Program-made: the position numbers and the translations under genes
Shown: piece by piece, positions 38,971-48,264 of the stretch
How the letters are laid out: each line of letters opens with the position of its first letter
How positions within the stretch are numbered: position 1 is the first letter of the stretch
NCBI RefSeq assembly: GCF_003149085.1
Contig: NZ_QGDT01000002.1
Coordinates: forward strand, 565,508-629,507
Length of the DNA stretch: 64,000 bases
Reading direction: 5' to 3'
Source: Dyadobacter jejuensis
GTDB lineage: Bacteria > Bacteroidota > Bacteroidia > Cytophagales > Spirosomataceae
Notes under the pieces: generated by a model
Database searches by the model: none
What the model was told of the DNA's origin: nothing
What the model saw: only the letters and a program-made list of their open reading frames with translations

Positions 38971-39561
38971 TTACCGTAGAGCGAGTTTTATCAGCTGCTC
39001 TACGGTTATAGCGCTACCTTCCTTTTTAAGGATCGCATCCAGACTCTTTTCGGCAGTAGCTTTGGGTATACCAAGAGTCACCAATGCGGCAAGGGCCTCA
39101 GACCTCACACTCGCCTGAGGCGTTGAAGCAGTCCCTGACGACGCACCCTGTAAGAACTCCTTCCGCATTTTATCTTTCAGTTCCAGAATTACCCTCTGGG
39201 CCGTTTTGAGCCCAATTCCCTTAATGGATTGGATCAGGCGGAGATCTTCTTCGGCAATCCCTTTCATAATTTCCTCATAAGAAAGAGAGGAGAGCATCAC
39301 CAGCGCTGTAGCCGGCCCAATACCGGACACACTCACCAGTTCCAAGAACAGGTGTTTTTCTTGCTCTTCAGCAAAACCATAGAGGATATGGGCATCCTCG
39401 CGGATATTAAGATAAGTTACCAGCTTGCATTTATTTCCCAACTCTGGCATAGCCGAAAACGTTTGCAAGGAAATCCGTAATTCGTAGCCGATCCCATTTA
39501 CATCCAGAATGGTATAAGCAGGGTCCTTATGGGCAACCGTTCCGTTAATGTAAGCAATCAT
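38971..39561 (-). CDS. ruvA: Holliday junction DNA helicase subunit RuvA
   Basis: RuvA binds four-way junctions as a tetramer and loads the RuvB motor. The 196 residues show all three domains: the OB-fold (MIAYINGTVAHKD, DVNGIGYELRIS), two helix-hairpin-helix motifs (VSGIGPATALVMLSSL and IKGIGLKTAQRVILEL), and the flexible C-terminal domain that touches RuvB (SEALAALVTLGIPKATAEKS). It lies between the transglycosylase and sprA on the same strand. Neither ruvB nor ruvC is adjacent. Confidence 0.97.
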   Translation of the reverse strand: MIAYINGTVAHKDPAYTILDVNGIGYELRISLQTFSAMPELGNKCKLVTYLNIREDAHILYGFAEEQEKHLFLELVSVSGIGPATALVMLSSLSYEEIMKGIAEEDLRLIQSIKGIGLKTAQRVILELKDKMRKEFLQGASSGTASTPQASVRSEALAALVTLGIPKATAEKSLDAILKKEGSAITVEQLIKLALR

Positions 39562-39596
39562 AAATTCTTATTAGCATGTGTAATTCGAGGTAAGTC

Positions 39597-41369
39597 CTAG
39601 CCTGAAATCAATAATTTTTGACCTGGCTTGATGGCATTCCCTTCTATGTTATTGGTTTTCTTCAATATTTCTACTTGCAAGCCATAGCGCTGCGAAATCG
39701 TCCATAGGGTATCCCCCCGTTGTACTGTATAATACTGTTGGCTCCGATTGGCTGCTTTCGCACCCTCCTTTTCGACTTTGGTGGCAGCAACTTGCTCCCT
39801 AACCTGCGTGTAAACAATCAGTTTCTGACCTTTGAGAATCAGGGAGCGTCTTAGCTTATTCCATTTTTTAAGATCGGATACCGATACGTTGTATTTAGTG
39901 GAAATAGACCCCAAGTTCTCTCCACTACGAACCAGGTGTGTCAATTTTTTATTAACCAGCTTGGTAGTGGTAGTCGTTTCGGCAACCGTTGCCACTTCCA
40001 CGGTGGGTTCGTCCACTGCTGCTACAGGCTCGGTTTTGACCGCCTTATTCTCAGCAGCAGCCACCACTTTCACTTTCTCTACCTCCTTCACTTGGCGGTG
40101 GTACACCAAGGCTTGACCCGTCCGAATGGTACTACCACGCATATGGTTCCATTTCTTCAGTTCCGACACGCCCACGCCATATCGACGCGCTATTACCGAT
40201 AAAGTCTCCCCTCTACGAACCCGATGCGTCGATTTTTGGGTAATAAGCTTGGTAATTGTCTGATAAGTATTCCCTTGTGCATCGGTAGTTTGACGGGTGC
40301 TGAGCACGTCGACCGAACCCACCTGTGCTATCATACCATCAGTAGCGCCCATTTTTCCGGAACAAGAGTCCATAATGGCCACCCTATTGTTTTTGAGGTA
40401 GGTATAGTGCATACTAGGTACTTTCAGAATAAAATTCCGAGTAGAAGCCGGAAGGCTCGTTTTTACCAGCTGGGGGTTCAGTTTATTTAAGACTTCCAAA
40501 TCCACTCCACTATGCCTACAAAATGCCACCAAGTCGATAGCACCGTTCAGCTGAATGGTATCACTGGGAATTACAAATTCTAGATTTTCGGGAAACACAC
40601 CGTGGTCATTGCCATAATTCATCATGTAGTTGATGGCTACAAACTGGGGTACATACGATCGTGTTTCACGGGGAAGGGAGTTGTAGATGGTCCAAAAGGT
40701 AGTACCACCCGAACGGCGCATGGCTCTTTTCACATTTCCAGGACCCGTGTTATAGGAGGCCAGGGCCATTTCCCAATCACCAAAAATTCGGTACAACTGC
40801 TTTAAATACTTACATGCCGCTTCGGTAGATTTGACAGGATCGAAGCGTTCATCGACGTAGCCATCCTGCTTCAGTCCAAACTCCCTGCCTGTAGCAGGCA
40901 TAAATTGCCACAAACCACCAGCTTTAGCCCTCGAAATGATCCGAGGATTCAACCCTGACTCTATCATGGACAAATATTTCAGCTCTTCGGGAAGTCCGTG
41001 CTCCTTCAAAAGTTTTTCGAACATAGGAAAAAACAAAGCCTTACGTTCCATCATAGAGCGGGTGAAGGAACTCCTTTTATATATAAAAAACTCTACAAAT
41101 TCGTGAGAGGCCTCATGATAGCGCAAGGGAATAGACTTCTCTAACTTTGAGAAACGCTCCTTCAGCAGCTCAGAGTCAATGGAGGGCTGCGTACCTATTT
41201 CTTCAATTTCAGGCATAGCTTCCAAGGCGATTTCATCAGCAACCGCCGCTATCCCAAGAGTATCCTGGTCGTCTACCTCCACATGTTGAGGAATCTCCGC
41301 CACCACATCTACACACCACATTCCTGTTATCAGGGCAACTGACCAAAATATTTTCTTTGAAATCTTCAT
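39597..41369 (-). CDS. LysM-containing lytic transglycosylase (MltD-like)
   Basis: This 590-residue periplasmic murein hydrolase has an N-terminal signal (KISKKIFWSVALITGMWCV). The SLT domain spans roughly residues 115-260, with catalytic Glu137 in LSMIESGLNPRI and the typical GGLWQFMPATGREFGL and LASYNTGPGNVKRAM. Three LysM repeats follow in the C-terminal half, beginning THRVRRGETLSVIARRYG, THLVRSGENLGSISTKYN and YYTVQRGDTLWTISQRYG, separated by Thr/Val/Ala-rich linkers. It should cleave glycan strands to anhydro-muropeptides while LysM holds it to peptidoglycan. The modular order matches MltD. It is probably co-transcribed with ruvA, 35 bp downstream. Confidence 0.95.
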   Translation of the reverse strand: MKISKKIFWSVALITGMWCVDVVAEIPQHVEVDDQDTLGIAAVADEIALEAMPEIEEIGTQPSIDSELLKERFSKLEKSIPLRYHEASHEFVEFFIYKRSSFTRSMMERKALFFPMFEKLLKEHGLPEELKYLSMIESGLNPRIISRAKAGGLWQFMPATGREFGLKQDGYVDERFDPVKSTEAACKYLKQLYRIFGDWEMALASYNTGPGNVKRAMRRSGGTTFWTIYNSLPRETRSYVPQFVAINYMMNYGNDHGVFPENLEFVIPSDTIQLNGAIDLVAFCRHSGVDLEVLNKLNPQLVKTSLPASTRNFILKVPSMHYTYLKNNRVAIMDSCSGKMGATDGMIAQVGSVDVLSTRQTTDAQGNTYQTITKLITQKSTHRVRRGETLSVIARRYGVGVSELKKWNHMRGSTIRTGQALVYHRQVKEVEKVKVVAAAENKAVKTEPVAAVDEPTVEVATVAETTTTTKLVNKKLTHLVRSGENLGSISTKYNVSVSDLKKWNKLRRSLILKGQKLIVYTQVREQVAATKVEKEGAKAANRSQQYYTVQRGDTLWTISQRYGLQVEILKKTNNIEGNAIKPGQKLLISG

Positions 41370-41544
41370 TAGTAAATTTCTTTTGAAGTTTAATCTTTTC
41401 TTATTAGGACTATCTTTTCAATAAACGACTGAGTATGTGTTTGTTATTTCGTAGCGTACCCTCCCCCTACCCGTTTCAGCACGCTACCTTGGGGACTTCC
41501 ATGGGCCATTTGGCACAAAATTATATATATAGGTGTATAGAACT

Positions 41545-42987
41545 TTAAACGTCCAAGGTTCCGGCAGCTAGCTTGCTAAGTTGATTAGCGAAGGCCAACA
41601 TATCGGCTTCCTTCAAGTTAGGAGCCATTATTTGCACCCCTATAGGCATTCCATCGGCGTCTTCTCCATTGGGGATGGCGATGGCCGGGAACCCCACTAC
41701 ATTGGCGTGTACCGTAAAAACATCGGCCAGAAACATCTGCATAGGATCGGCGGTTTTCTCCCCTATCTTAAAGGCTGTTGAAGGAGTAACCGGCGAAATA
41801 AAGAAATCATAGTCTTTAAAAAAGGCTTCGGTTTCATCACGCACCATCCTTCTAACGCTTTGCGCTTTGGTATAGTATGCGTCATAATAATTAGCACTTA
41901 AAACGAAAGTTCCCAATAGGATACGACGCCTTACCTCCGCACCAAAACCTTCCGTCCTCGATTTTTTATAAAGGCTTTCTAGATCTACCGCGTCGGCACT
42001 TCTATGCCCATACCGTACCCCATCGAAACGGGAAAGATTGGAACTGGCTTCGGCAGTAGTGAGGATATAATACGTGGGCAGTAAGTGTTTCAGGGTCTGC
42101 ATTTGCACGGATTCTACCTGGTGTCCCTCCTCCTTCAATCGATGGAGCAAGGCCAAGGTATTGTCGCGAATAGCGGGATCCAAAGCTGGATTATCCACCA
42201 TATCCTGCATATAACCTATTCTATATTTCTTTTGGGTATGTAGCGTCGCTGAATAGGCCGGTACTGGAGCCGAAGAGGCCGTACTATCGAACTCGTCACT
42301 GCCAGCCATCACTTCCAAAAGTATAGCGGCATCCTCCACCGATTTGGTAATGGGTCCTATACAATCGAATGAAGAGGCATAGGCAATAAGTCCCCAGCGG
42401 GACACCCTTCCATAAGATGGCTTCAATCCTACTACTCCACAAAAGGCCGCCGGTTGCCGTACCGATCCGCCGGTATCGGTGCCCAACGAGGCATGGCACA
42501 AGCCCGCCTGTACGGCTACAGCCGAACCTCCCGAAGAGCCCCCTGGAACTTTATTATTGTCTTTTGCATTGAGTACGGGACCAAAAGAGGAATTCTCGTT
42601 GGAAGATCCCATTGCAAATTCATCGCAGTTTTGCCTACCTATAATAATGGCGTCCTCATCCACGAGCCTTTGGACGGCTGTAGCGGTGTACGGAGCTATA
42701 TAGGAGTTCAATATCTGACTCCCGGCTTGTACGGCATGCCCTTTCCAAGAAAGTACGTCTTTGATTCCTACCACCATGCCGGCGAGTTTACCAGCCGTGC
42801 CTGCCTTAATTTTGGCATCCACCAATAGGGCCGTTTCTTTGGCTTCTTGCTGGTATACTTCTACAAACGCATTCAGGTGGCTATGGGCCTCTATCCGATC
42901 GAGGTAATGATTGACTAGTTCAACACAAGAAATTACTCCTACACTTAAATCCTTCTGAATTTCAGTTAACCTCAGATACTCTTTCAA
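41545..42987 (-). CDS. gatA: Asp-tRNA(Asn)/Glu-tRNA(Gln) amidotransferase subunit A
   Basis: GatA is the amidase subunit that releases ammonia from glutamine for transamidation of misacylated tRNA. The protein has 480 residues. The Ser-cisSer-Lys triad of the amidase signature family is present: Lys76 in VGIKDVLS, the serine pair at 151-152 in VPGGSSGGSA, and nucleophile Ser175 in DTGGSVRQPAA. The only usable start is TTG at 42987; no in-frame ATG occurs upstream before a stop or downstream before Met71. The gatB and gatC genes are not adjacent. Confidence 0.95.
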   Translation of the reverse strand: MKEYLRLTEIQKDLSVGVISCVELVNHYLDRIEAHSHLNAFVEVYQQEAKETALLVDAKIKAGTAGKLAGMVVGIKDVLSWKGHAVQAGSQILNSYIAPYTATAVQRLVDEDAIIIGRQNCDEFAMGSSNENSSFGPVLNAKDNNKVPGGSSGGSAVAVQAGLCHASLGTDTGGSVRQPAAFCGVVGLKPSYGRVSRWGLIAYASSFDCIGPITKSVEDAAILLEVMAGSDEFDSTASSAPVPAYSATLHTQKKYRIGYMQDMVDNPALDPAIRDNTLALLHRLKEEGHQVESVQMQTLKHLLPTYYILTTAEASSNLSRFDGVRYGHRSADAVDLESLYKKSRTEGFGAEVRRRILLGTFVLSANYYDAYYTKAQSVRRMVRDETEAFFKDYDFFISPVTPSTAFKIGEKTADPMQMFLADVFTVHANVVGFPAIAIPNGEDADGMPIGVQIMAPNLKEADMLAFANQLSKLAAGTLDV

Positions 42988-43021
42988 AGTTAAAATTATT
43001 GAGGGGTTACAAACAAAGAAT

Positions 43022-43053
43022 CAGAGCCATTTAAATGTGCTTAAACGGCTCTG
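43022..43053 (-). terminator. Hairpin between tatA and gatA
   Basis: CAGAGCC (43022-43028) pairs with GGCTCTG (43047-43053), extended inward by A/T pairs. On the minus strand it follows the tatA stop by about 30 bp and precedes gatA. The following T-run is weak. Confidence 0.55.
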
Positions 43054-43083
43054 CTATATGATTCATTAAAAATGATGAAAGGA

Positions 43084-43284
43084 CTATTTGGGGTCCTCCA
43101 TGCTTTTTTCGATATTCTCCTTAACGTCTTTGGTAGCGTTCTTAAACTCATTGATACCTTGACCCAATCCACGCATCAATTCAGGGATTTTTTTCGCTCC
43201 AAAGAATAAAAGAACAAATAAGGCTACCAGAAAAACTTCCTGTCCTCCCAAACCCATAAATGCCAAAACGGTTGCTGATTCCAT
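43084..43284 (-). CDS. tatA: Twin-arginine translocase subunit TatA
   Basis: This 66-residue pore-forming subunit belongs to the Tat pathway, which exports folded proteins. It has one N-terminal membrane helix containing GGQEVFLVALFVLLFFGAKK, the hinge KIPELMRGLGQG, and an amphipathic helix with FKNATKDVKEN. These are the defining TatA/E features. The length is typical for Bacteroidota. No tatC is beside it. Confidence 0.93.
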   Translation of the reverse strand: MESATVLAFMGLGGQEVFLVALFVLLFFGAKKIPELMRGLGQGINEFKNATKDVKENIEKSMEDPK

Positions 43285-43354
43285 AACTGTATTTTAATTT
43301 TTATGTTCACAAATTTAATTATTCTTTTTCAACAATTTAAGTGATTGCCCGACT

Positions 43355-43786
43355 TTATCCAATTTTAATCGTTTTTTCATTCTTCTCCCATTCACTAAAT
43401 TTCATAATCTCATCGCTCATATTCTTCACCAGCCACAGGATAAGGGCCAGATCGTCGGTTAATCCCAAAACAGGAAGAAAGTCGGGCACTAGGTCCACCG
43501 GCGACACAAAATAGATCAACACGGCTACTATGGATACCATACTCCGCCACGACACATCACGATAATCGCCCTTGGCATAGGCCTTCACCATTCTCGAAAG
43601 CAGTTGCAAGTGTATCTTCACTTCCGAAAGGTTATTTCTAAAATTACCAGTACTTAGTTTTTTGGCCACATTAGCCACCAAGCTCAACAACCTAGAAGAA
43701 TTACCAGCATAGGCCCCTGCTCGCTTCTGAGCTTGTTTAAAAAAAACGGATTTTAAGATTCTGTTCAATAAGGAATCGTCTGCCAT
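43355..43786 (-). CDS. YkvA-family DUF1232 protein
   Basis: This 143-residue protein carries the DUF1232 motif. The diagnostic stretch is VAVLIYFVSPVDLVPDFLPV followed by LGLTDDLALILWLVKNM, a pair of short hydrophobic segments likely to lie in or on the membrane. The N-terminal 80 residues are basic and helical. The function of the family is unknown. It is the first gene on this strand before the divergent mdh gene. Confidence 0.85.
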   Translation of the reverse strand: MADDSLLNRILKSVFFKQAQKRAGAYAGNSSRLLSLVANVAKKLSTGNFRNNLSEVKIHLQLLSRMVKAYAKGDYRDVSWRSMVSIVAVLIYFVSPVDLVPDFLPVLGLTDDLALILWLVKNMSDEIMKFSEWEKNEKTIKIG

Positions 43787-43974
43787 CAGTCAGTATTTAA
43801 AAATTTGTTATTGGCAATATAACTAATTAGATACGTAAATAATTGCAATATGGACGTCTTGCTTTCACTTTTTATATAAAAAATTGGCCGCAATATGGTT
43901 TTAACAAATTATGTATTCTAAATTTAAGGCCAAATGTGAAATACAATTTTCTAAATCATTAAAACCGTTATTAT

Positions 43975-44904
43975 ATGAAGATCACCGTCGTAGGAGCTGG
44001 TGCTGTTGGTGCTACCACCGCAGATAATATTATTCGTCGCGAACTGGCAGAAGAAGTTGTATTACTGGATATAAAAGAGGGAGTTAGTGAGGGAAAGTCC
44101 TTAGACATGTACCAAACAGCCGCCTTATTGGGCTTTAATACCAAGCCCATTGGTTCTACTAATGACTATGAAAAAACGAAAGGATCGGATGTGGTGGTCA
44201 TCACTTCGGGCCTTCCCCGCAAGCCAGGCATGACCCGTGAGGAGCTCATTGGGATTAACGCCGGTATTGTGAAAAGTGTCACTGAAAATCTTTTAAAATA
44301 TTCACCTAAGGCTATCGTTATCGTGGTTTCTAACCCCATGGATACCATGACCTATATGGCTTTTAAAGAATCGGGTATCCCCAAAAAACGCCTGATAGGG
44401 ATGGGAGGAGCCCTCGACAGCGCTCGCTTCAAAACCTACCTGGCATTGGCCATGGATGTATCGCCTTTGGATATCCACGGGATGGTAATCGGCGGCCATG
44501 GCGACACCACCATGATCCCCCTTACCCGTCTAGCTACTTATAACGGGATGCCTGTAAGCCGCTTCCTGTCTTCTGAAAAATTGGAAAAAGTGGCCGCCGA
44601 CACGATGGTGGGTGGAGCCACCCTCACCAAGCTCATCGGAACATCGGCCTGGTATGCACCAGGTGCCGCCGTGATGATGCTGGTAGAAAGCATCGTTCGC
44701 AATCAGAAACGTGTGGTTCCTTGTAGCGTCTACCTCAACGGTGAATATGGCCAAAAAGACATCTGTATGGGTGTTCCCGTAGTATTGGGCCGCAATGGCT
44801 GGGAGAAAATCATTAGCCTACGTCTTAGTGACGCTGAAAAAGCGGCCTTCGAAAAATCGGCCGAGGCAGTTCGTGCCATGAACGGAGCGCTCAATTTATC
44901 ATAA
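43975..44904 (+). CDS. mdh: Malate dehydrogenase
   Basis: This NAD-dependent malate dehydrogenase has 309 residues and is the LDH-like type, oxidising malate to oxaloacetate in the TCA cycle. The Rossmann motif GAGAVGATTAD is at 7-17. Substrate arginines occur in SGLPRKPGMTREEL (Arg82, Arg88) and Arg151 in ALDSARFKTY. The catalytic His175 is in IGGHGDTTMIPL. Arginine rather than glutamine at position 82 marks malate over lactate specificity. It is monocistronic, divergent from the ykvA-like gene, and ends with a strong terminator. Confidence 0.96.
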   Translation: MKITVVGAGAVGATTADNIIRRELAEEVVLLDIKEGVSEGKSLDMYQTAALLGFNTKPIGSTNDYEKTKGSDVVVITSGLPRKPGMTREELIGINAGIVKSVTENLLKYSPKAIVIVVSNPMDTMTYMAFKESGIPKKRLIGMGGALDSARFKTYLALAMDVSPLDIHGMVIGGHGDTTMIPLTRLATYNGMPVSRFLSSEKLEKVAADTMVGGATLTKLIGTSAWYAPGAAVMMLVESIVRNQKRVVPCSVYLNGEYGQKDICMGVPVVLGRNGWEKIISLRLSDAEKAAFEKSAEAVRAMNGALNLS

Positions 44905-44931
44905 GGGTAACCATACTTGGTAAAAATACCG

Positions 44932-44963
44932 AAGCCGGCTTCAATTTGAAGCCGGCTTTTTTT
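44932..44963 (+). terminator. Strong terminator of mdh
   Basis: AAGCCGGCTTCAA (44932-44944) is the exact reverse complement of TTGAAGCCGGCTT (44946-44958), followed by more T residues to 44963. Confidence 0.93.
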
Positions 44964-45089
44964 GTCCTTTTTCTATATAACAATCCTATTCTGAACCAAA
45001 ACACCTACAAACCAAGGAAATATTGTACAATCATACATCAAAATAGTATAAATTCTATTGTTTTCCACCTAAAATATATGCATATTACG

Positions 45090-45115
45090 GTAATCGAATA
45101 CAATCATTCGGTTAC
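45090..45115 (+). promoter_or_regulatory. Palindrome upstream of the TonB-dependent receptor
   Basis: GTAATCGAAT (45090-45099) and ATTCGGTTAC (45106-45115) are inverted repeats with one mismatch and a 6-nt spacer, ending 40 bp before the start codon. The size suits a dimeric repressor or activator, but no regulator gene is adjacent. Confidence 0.4.
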
Positions 45116-45155
45116 ATAATTAAATATTCATCATATCCATCAAAGACTAAAATTT

Positions 45156-48100
45156 ATGAAGAAATTACTATTCTCATTAGGGCTATCCCTCTTGGCCACC
45201 ATTGCTTGGTCCCAAGGAATCAGCGGCCAAATAATCGACGCCACAGATCGCTCTCCCCTTCCTGGGGTATCGGTCGTAGTCAATGGCACCACCACGGGCA
45301 CCATTACCGATTCGGAGGGTCGCTACAACCTGGACCTCTCCACTGGGAGCTACCAACTGACCATCAGTTTTGTAGGCTATAGTTCGCAGGTGATCAAGGT
45401 GACAATCCCCGGGCAATCGGTTTTTAATATTGAACTGAGCCAAAGTTCGGCCATCCTCGATGAAATCGTCGTAACGGGTTCTCGGGCCGGAGGAAGGGTC
45501 AAAACGGAGAGTCCAGTCCCTGTCGACGTCATAGGAATCGCCCAAATGACTACCCAAGTCCCACAAAACAACTTGAACCAAATCCTGAATGTGGTGGCCC
45601 CGTCCTTTACCTCCAACACCTCCACAGTGGCCGATGGAACCGACCATATCGATCCCGCTCAACTTCGCGGACTGGGACCCGACCAGGTGCTAGTACTCCT
45701 AAACGGCAAAAGACGCCATACCTCCTCCTTGGTGAACGTAAATGGTACCCCAGGACGAGGCTCGGTGGGCACCGACCTAAACGCCATCCCCGCCTATGCC
45801 ATCGAAAGGATTGAGGTCCTCCGCGACGGTGCCTCTGCTCAGTACGGCTCCGATGCCATTGCCGGTATTATTAATGTAAAAATGAAAGAAAGCACTGGAA
45901 AACTGAATCTATCCTTATATGGCGGTGGTAACAGTTCCCAAGGCTCCAACAACCATACCGGTGGCCTAGATGGCGAAAACTTCCAGCTTGACGCCAACTA
46001 TGGAGTACGCATCGGCAAAAAAGGCTTTATTAACCTTACGGCATCGGGACTGATGCGTAAGCCTACCTACCGTGCCGACTTTGCCACGGGAAGTATTTTT
46101 AATGCCTATAATGCTATTGAGTACCGCACCCAGCAGAACGGGGGCAATGTGGGCGGCTTGGTTTCCAATATGGCGGCTATTAAGGCGGGAGCTCAACAAG
46201 TGAGCTACTTGGATCCTAGTACCCAAGCCGCCATCGTAGACGCCAGTAGTATCAGCGATCTTCAGAAAATATTGAACCTTGACGTCACGGATCATGAGCT
46301 GGAATACAGAGGACTACAAAGGAGTGATTTTAACATGCGCATCGGTCAATCGCAACTAAAAAGTGTTCAGTTTTTTGCCAATGCCGGCTTACCTATTAAC
46401 GATAACCACGAACTTTATGCCTTTGGAGGCTATGGCCTCAGAAAGGGAAATGCCGCAGGATTTTACCGCCGACCCAATCAGTCGAGAACCTATACCGGTA
46501 TTTTTATCAACGGCTTCCTACCCGAAATCCATTCCGACGTCATCGATGTTTCGGCAGCCGCTGGTATTCGGGGTAAGCTAGGAGAATTCTCTTATGACCT
46601 TAGCAATACATTTGGATCCAACACCTTCAATTATGGAGTCGAAAATACGATCAATGCTACCCTGCTTGAAAACTCCCCCACCAGCTTCGACGCCGGGGGC
46701 CTCAACTTTAAGCAGAATACCATTAACCTTGACCTAAACCGTAAATTCGATTTTATGCACGGTTTTAACCTGGCTTTCGGAGCAGAGGCTCGTTTCGAAT
46801 CGTACGGCATCAAGGCTGGAGCCCTCAACTCCTACACCCGCTACGACATCAATGGCGTCCCCATCGATGCCAATAATCAGGATGGGACCATCCCTACCGA
46901 TTTTTTTGGGAATGCCCGGCCCGGCGGAGCGCAGGTATTTCCTGGTTTTAGTGTAAAAAATGAAACCGATACCGAGGATGCCAACCGGCAAAGCGTAGCA
47001 GCTTACTTAGACACCGAGCTGGACGTTACCGAACAGTGGCTGATTGGAGCCGCATTGCGTTTTGAAAACTATTCCGATTTTGGAAATACCACCAACTTTA
47101 AAGTGGCCACCCGTTATAAAGTCGCACGGAATTTCAATATCAGGGGGGCTATCTCCACAGGCTTTCGGGCCCCATCATTGGCTCAAAAGTATTTCAACTC
47201 CACTTCCACACAATTTGTAGGTGGGATACCCTACGAAGTGGGAACCTTCACCAATGCCTCCAATGCAGCTAAATTGCTAGGTATCCCCGAGCTAAAACAA
47301 GAAGAATCCAGAAGCTTTAGCGCGGGCTTCACCGCCAAAATCCCGAGTGCCAACCTCACTATTACCGCCGATGGGTACTTCATCCAAATCGACGACAGGG
47401 TGGTGCTTACCGACCAGTTTTCGCGTCCTGCTGTGGGCAACACTAGCTCAGCCATTCAGTTGCAGCAACTCTTCGATCAGGCCAATGCCACCGCAGCAAC
47501 CTTCTTCTCTAATGCCATCGACACCGAGTCCAAAGGTATCGACTTGGTAATCTCCCATCAGGCCAGCTTCGAAAACGGCGCCACCCTGAAGACAGACCTT
47601 GCCGGGACGGTAAGTCAAACCAAGCAAGTGGGCGCTATTAAAGCATCAGCTATTCTGGCCGAAAACCAACAAGTAAATCGCTACTTTTCGGAGGCCTCGA
47701 GAGTCTATTTGCAGGAGGCAGTACCCCGGGTAAAATTTAATTGGAGCCACACCCTGACGGCCGATAAGTTCGATCTGTTTGTACGCAATGCCTACTTTGG
47801 AAAAGTTACCGATCCCAACACCGTCGACGTCAATGGGGATGGCTATATCGGCGCCATTATCGTGGAAGGCCAAGCCGTTGAAAACGAACACCCGGTATGG
47901 GGTGGACGGCTCATCACCGACCTCTCTGTAGGTTACCAAGTCAGCAAAATATTGAAAGTGGTGGTAGGTGCCAACAATCTTTTTGATATTTACCCCGAAA
48001 GAAATTACAACCCCACCTCCGCCAAAAGGCCTTCGGCGGTGGTCGATGGTAAAATAGTGTATACCAATCCAGCTACCACCGTCGACCTATCCAATTCCAA

Positions 48101-48182
48101 TCAGTTTGTGTATTCCAGAAATACCTCACAATTTGGGATGAATGGCCGGCTTCTTTTCGCTCGACTTAACTTTTCTTTTTAA
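45156..48182 (+). CDS. TonB-dependent receptor with carboxypeptidase-like N-terminal domain
   Basis: This 1008-residue outer-membrane active transporter has a signal peptide (MKKLLFSLGLSLLATIAWSQ), a carboxypeptidase-regulatory-like domain (GISGQIIDATDRSPLPGVSV, to about residue 105), a plug (PVPVDVIGIAQMTTQVPQNN to about 260, with LRGLGPDQVLVLLNGKRR and RDGASAQYGSDAIAGIINV), and a 22-strand barrel ending in aromatic LFARLNFSF. No SusD-type partner follows, so it is a lone receptor, more like iron-complex or vitamin transporters than a SusC. The substrate cannot be told from the sequence. Confidence 0.93.
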   Translation: MKKLLFSLGLSLLATIAWSQGISGQIIDATDRSPLPGVSVVVNGTTTGTITDSEGRYNLDLSTGSYQLTISFVGYSSQVIKVTIPGQSVFNIELSQSSAILDEIVVTGSRAGGRVKTESPVPVDVIGIAQMTTQVPQNNLNQILNVVAPSFTSNTSTVADGTDHIDPAQLRGLGPDQVLVLLNGKRRHTSSLVNVNGTPGRGSVGTDLNAIPAYAIERIEVLRDGASAQYGSDAIAGIINVKMKESTGKLNLSLYGGGNSSQGSNNHTGGLDGENFQLDANYGVRIGKKGFINLTASGLMRKPTYRADFATGSIFNAYNAIEYRTQQNGGNVGGLVSNMAAIKAGAQQVSYLDPSTQAAIVDASSISDLQKILNLDVTDHELEYRGLQRSDFNMRIGQSQLKSVQFFANAGLPINDNHELYAFGGYGLRKGNAAGFYRRPNQSRTYTGIFINGFLPEIHSDVIDVSAAAGIRGKLGEFSYDLSNTFGSNTFNYGVENTINATLLENSPTSFDAGGLNFKQNTINLDLNRKFDFMHGFNLAFGAEARFESYGIKAGALNSYTRYDINGVPIDANNQDGTIPTDFFGNARPGGAQVFPGFSVKNETDTEDANRQSVAAYLDTELDVTEQWLIGAALRFENYSDFGNTTNFKVATRYKVARNFNIRGAISTGFRAPSLAQKYFNSTSTQFVGGIPYEVGTFTNASNAAKLLGIPELKQEESRSFSAGFTAKIPSANLTITADGYFIQIDDRVVLTDQFSRPAVGNTSSAIQLQQLFDQANATAATFFSNAIDTESKGIDLVISHQASFENGATLKTDLAGTVSQTKQVGAIKASAILAENQQVNRYFSEASRVYLQEAVPRVKFNWSHTLTADKFDLFVRNAYFGKVTDPNTVDVNGDGYIGAIIVEGQAVENEHPVWGGRLITDLSVGYQVSKILKVVVGANNLFDIYPERNYNPTSAKRPSAVVDGKIVYTNPATTVDLSNSNQFVYSRNTSQFGMNGRLLFARLNFSF

Positions 48183-48204
48183 ATAGGACTATTATCACAA
48201 CAAA

Positions 48205-48234
48205 GGAGGCTATCGCAATACTGCAATAGCCTCC
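48205..48234. terminator. Hairpin between convergent outer-membrane protein genes
   Basis: GGAGGCTAT (48205-48213) pairs with ATAGCCTCC (48226-48234) between two convergent genes. There is no T-run on either side, so its role as terminator is likely from position only. Confidence 0.5.
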
Positions 48235-48264
48235 CTGCTTATACAACCTCATATTAAAAGTTTC

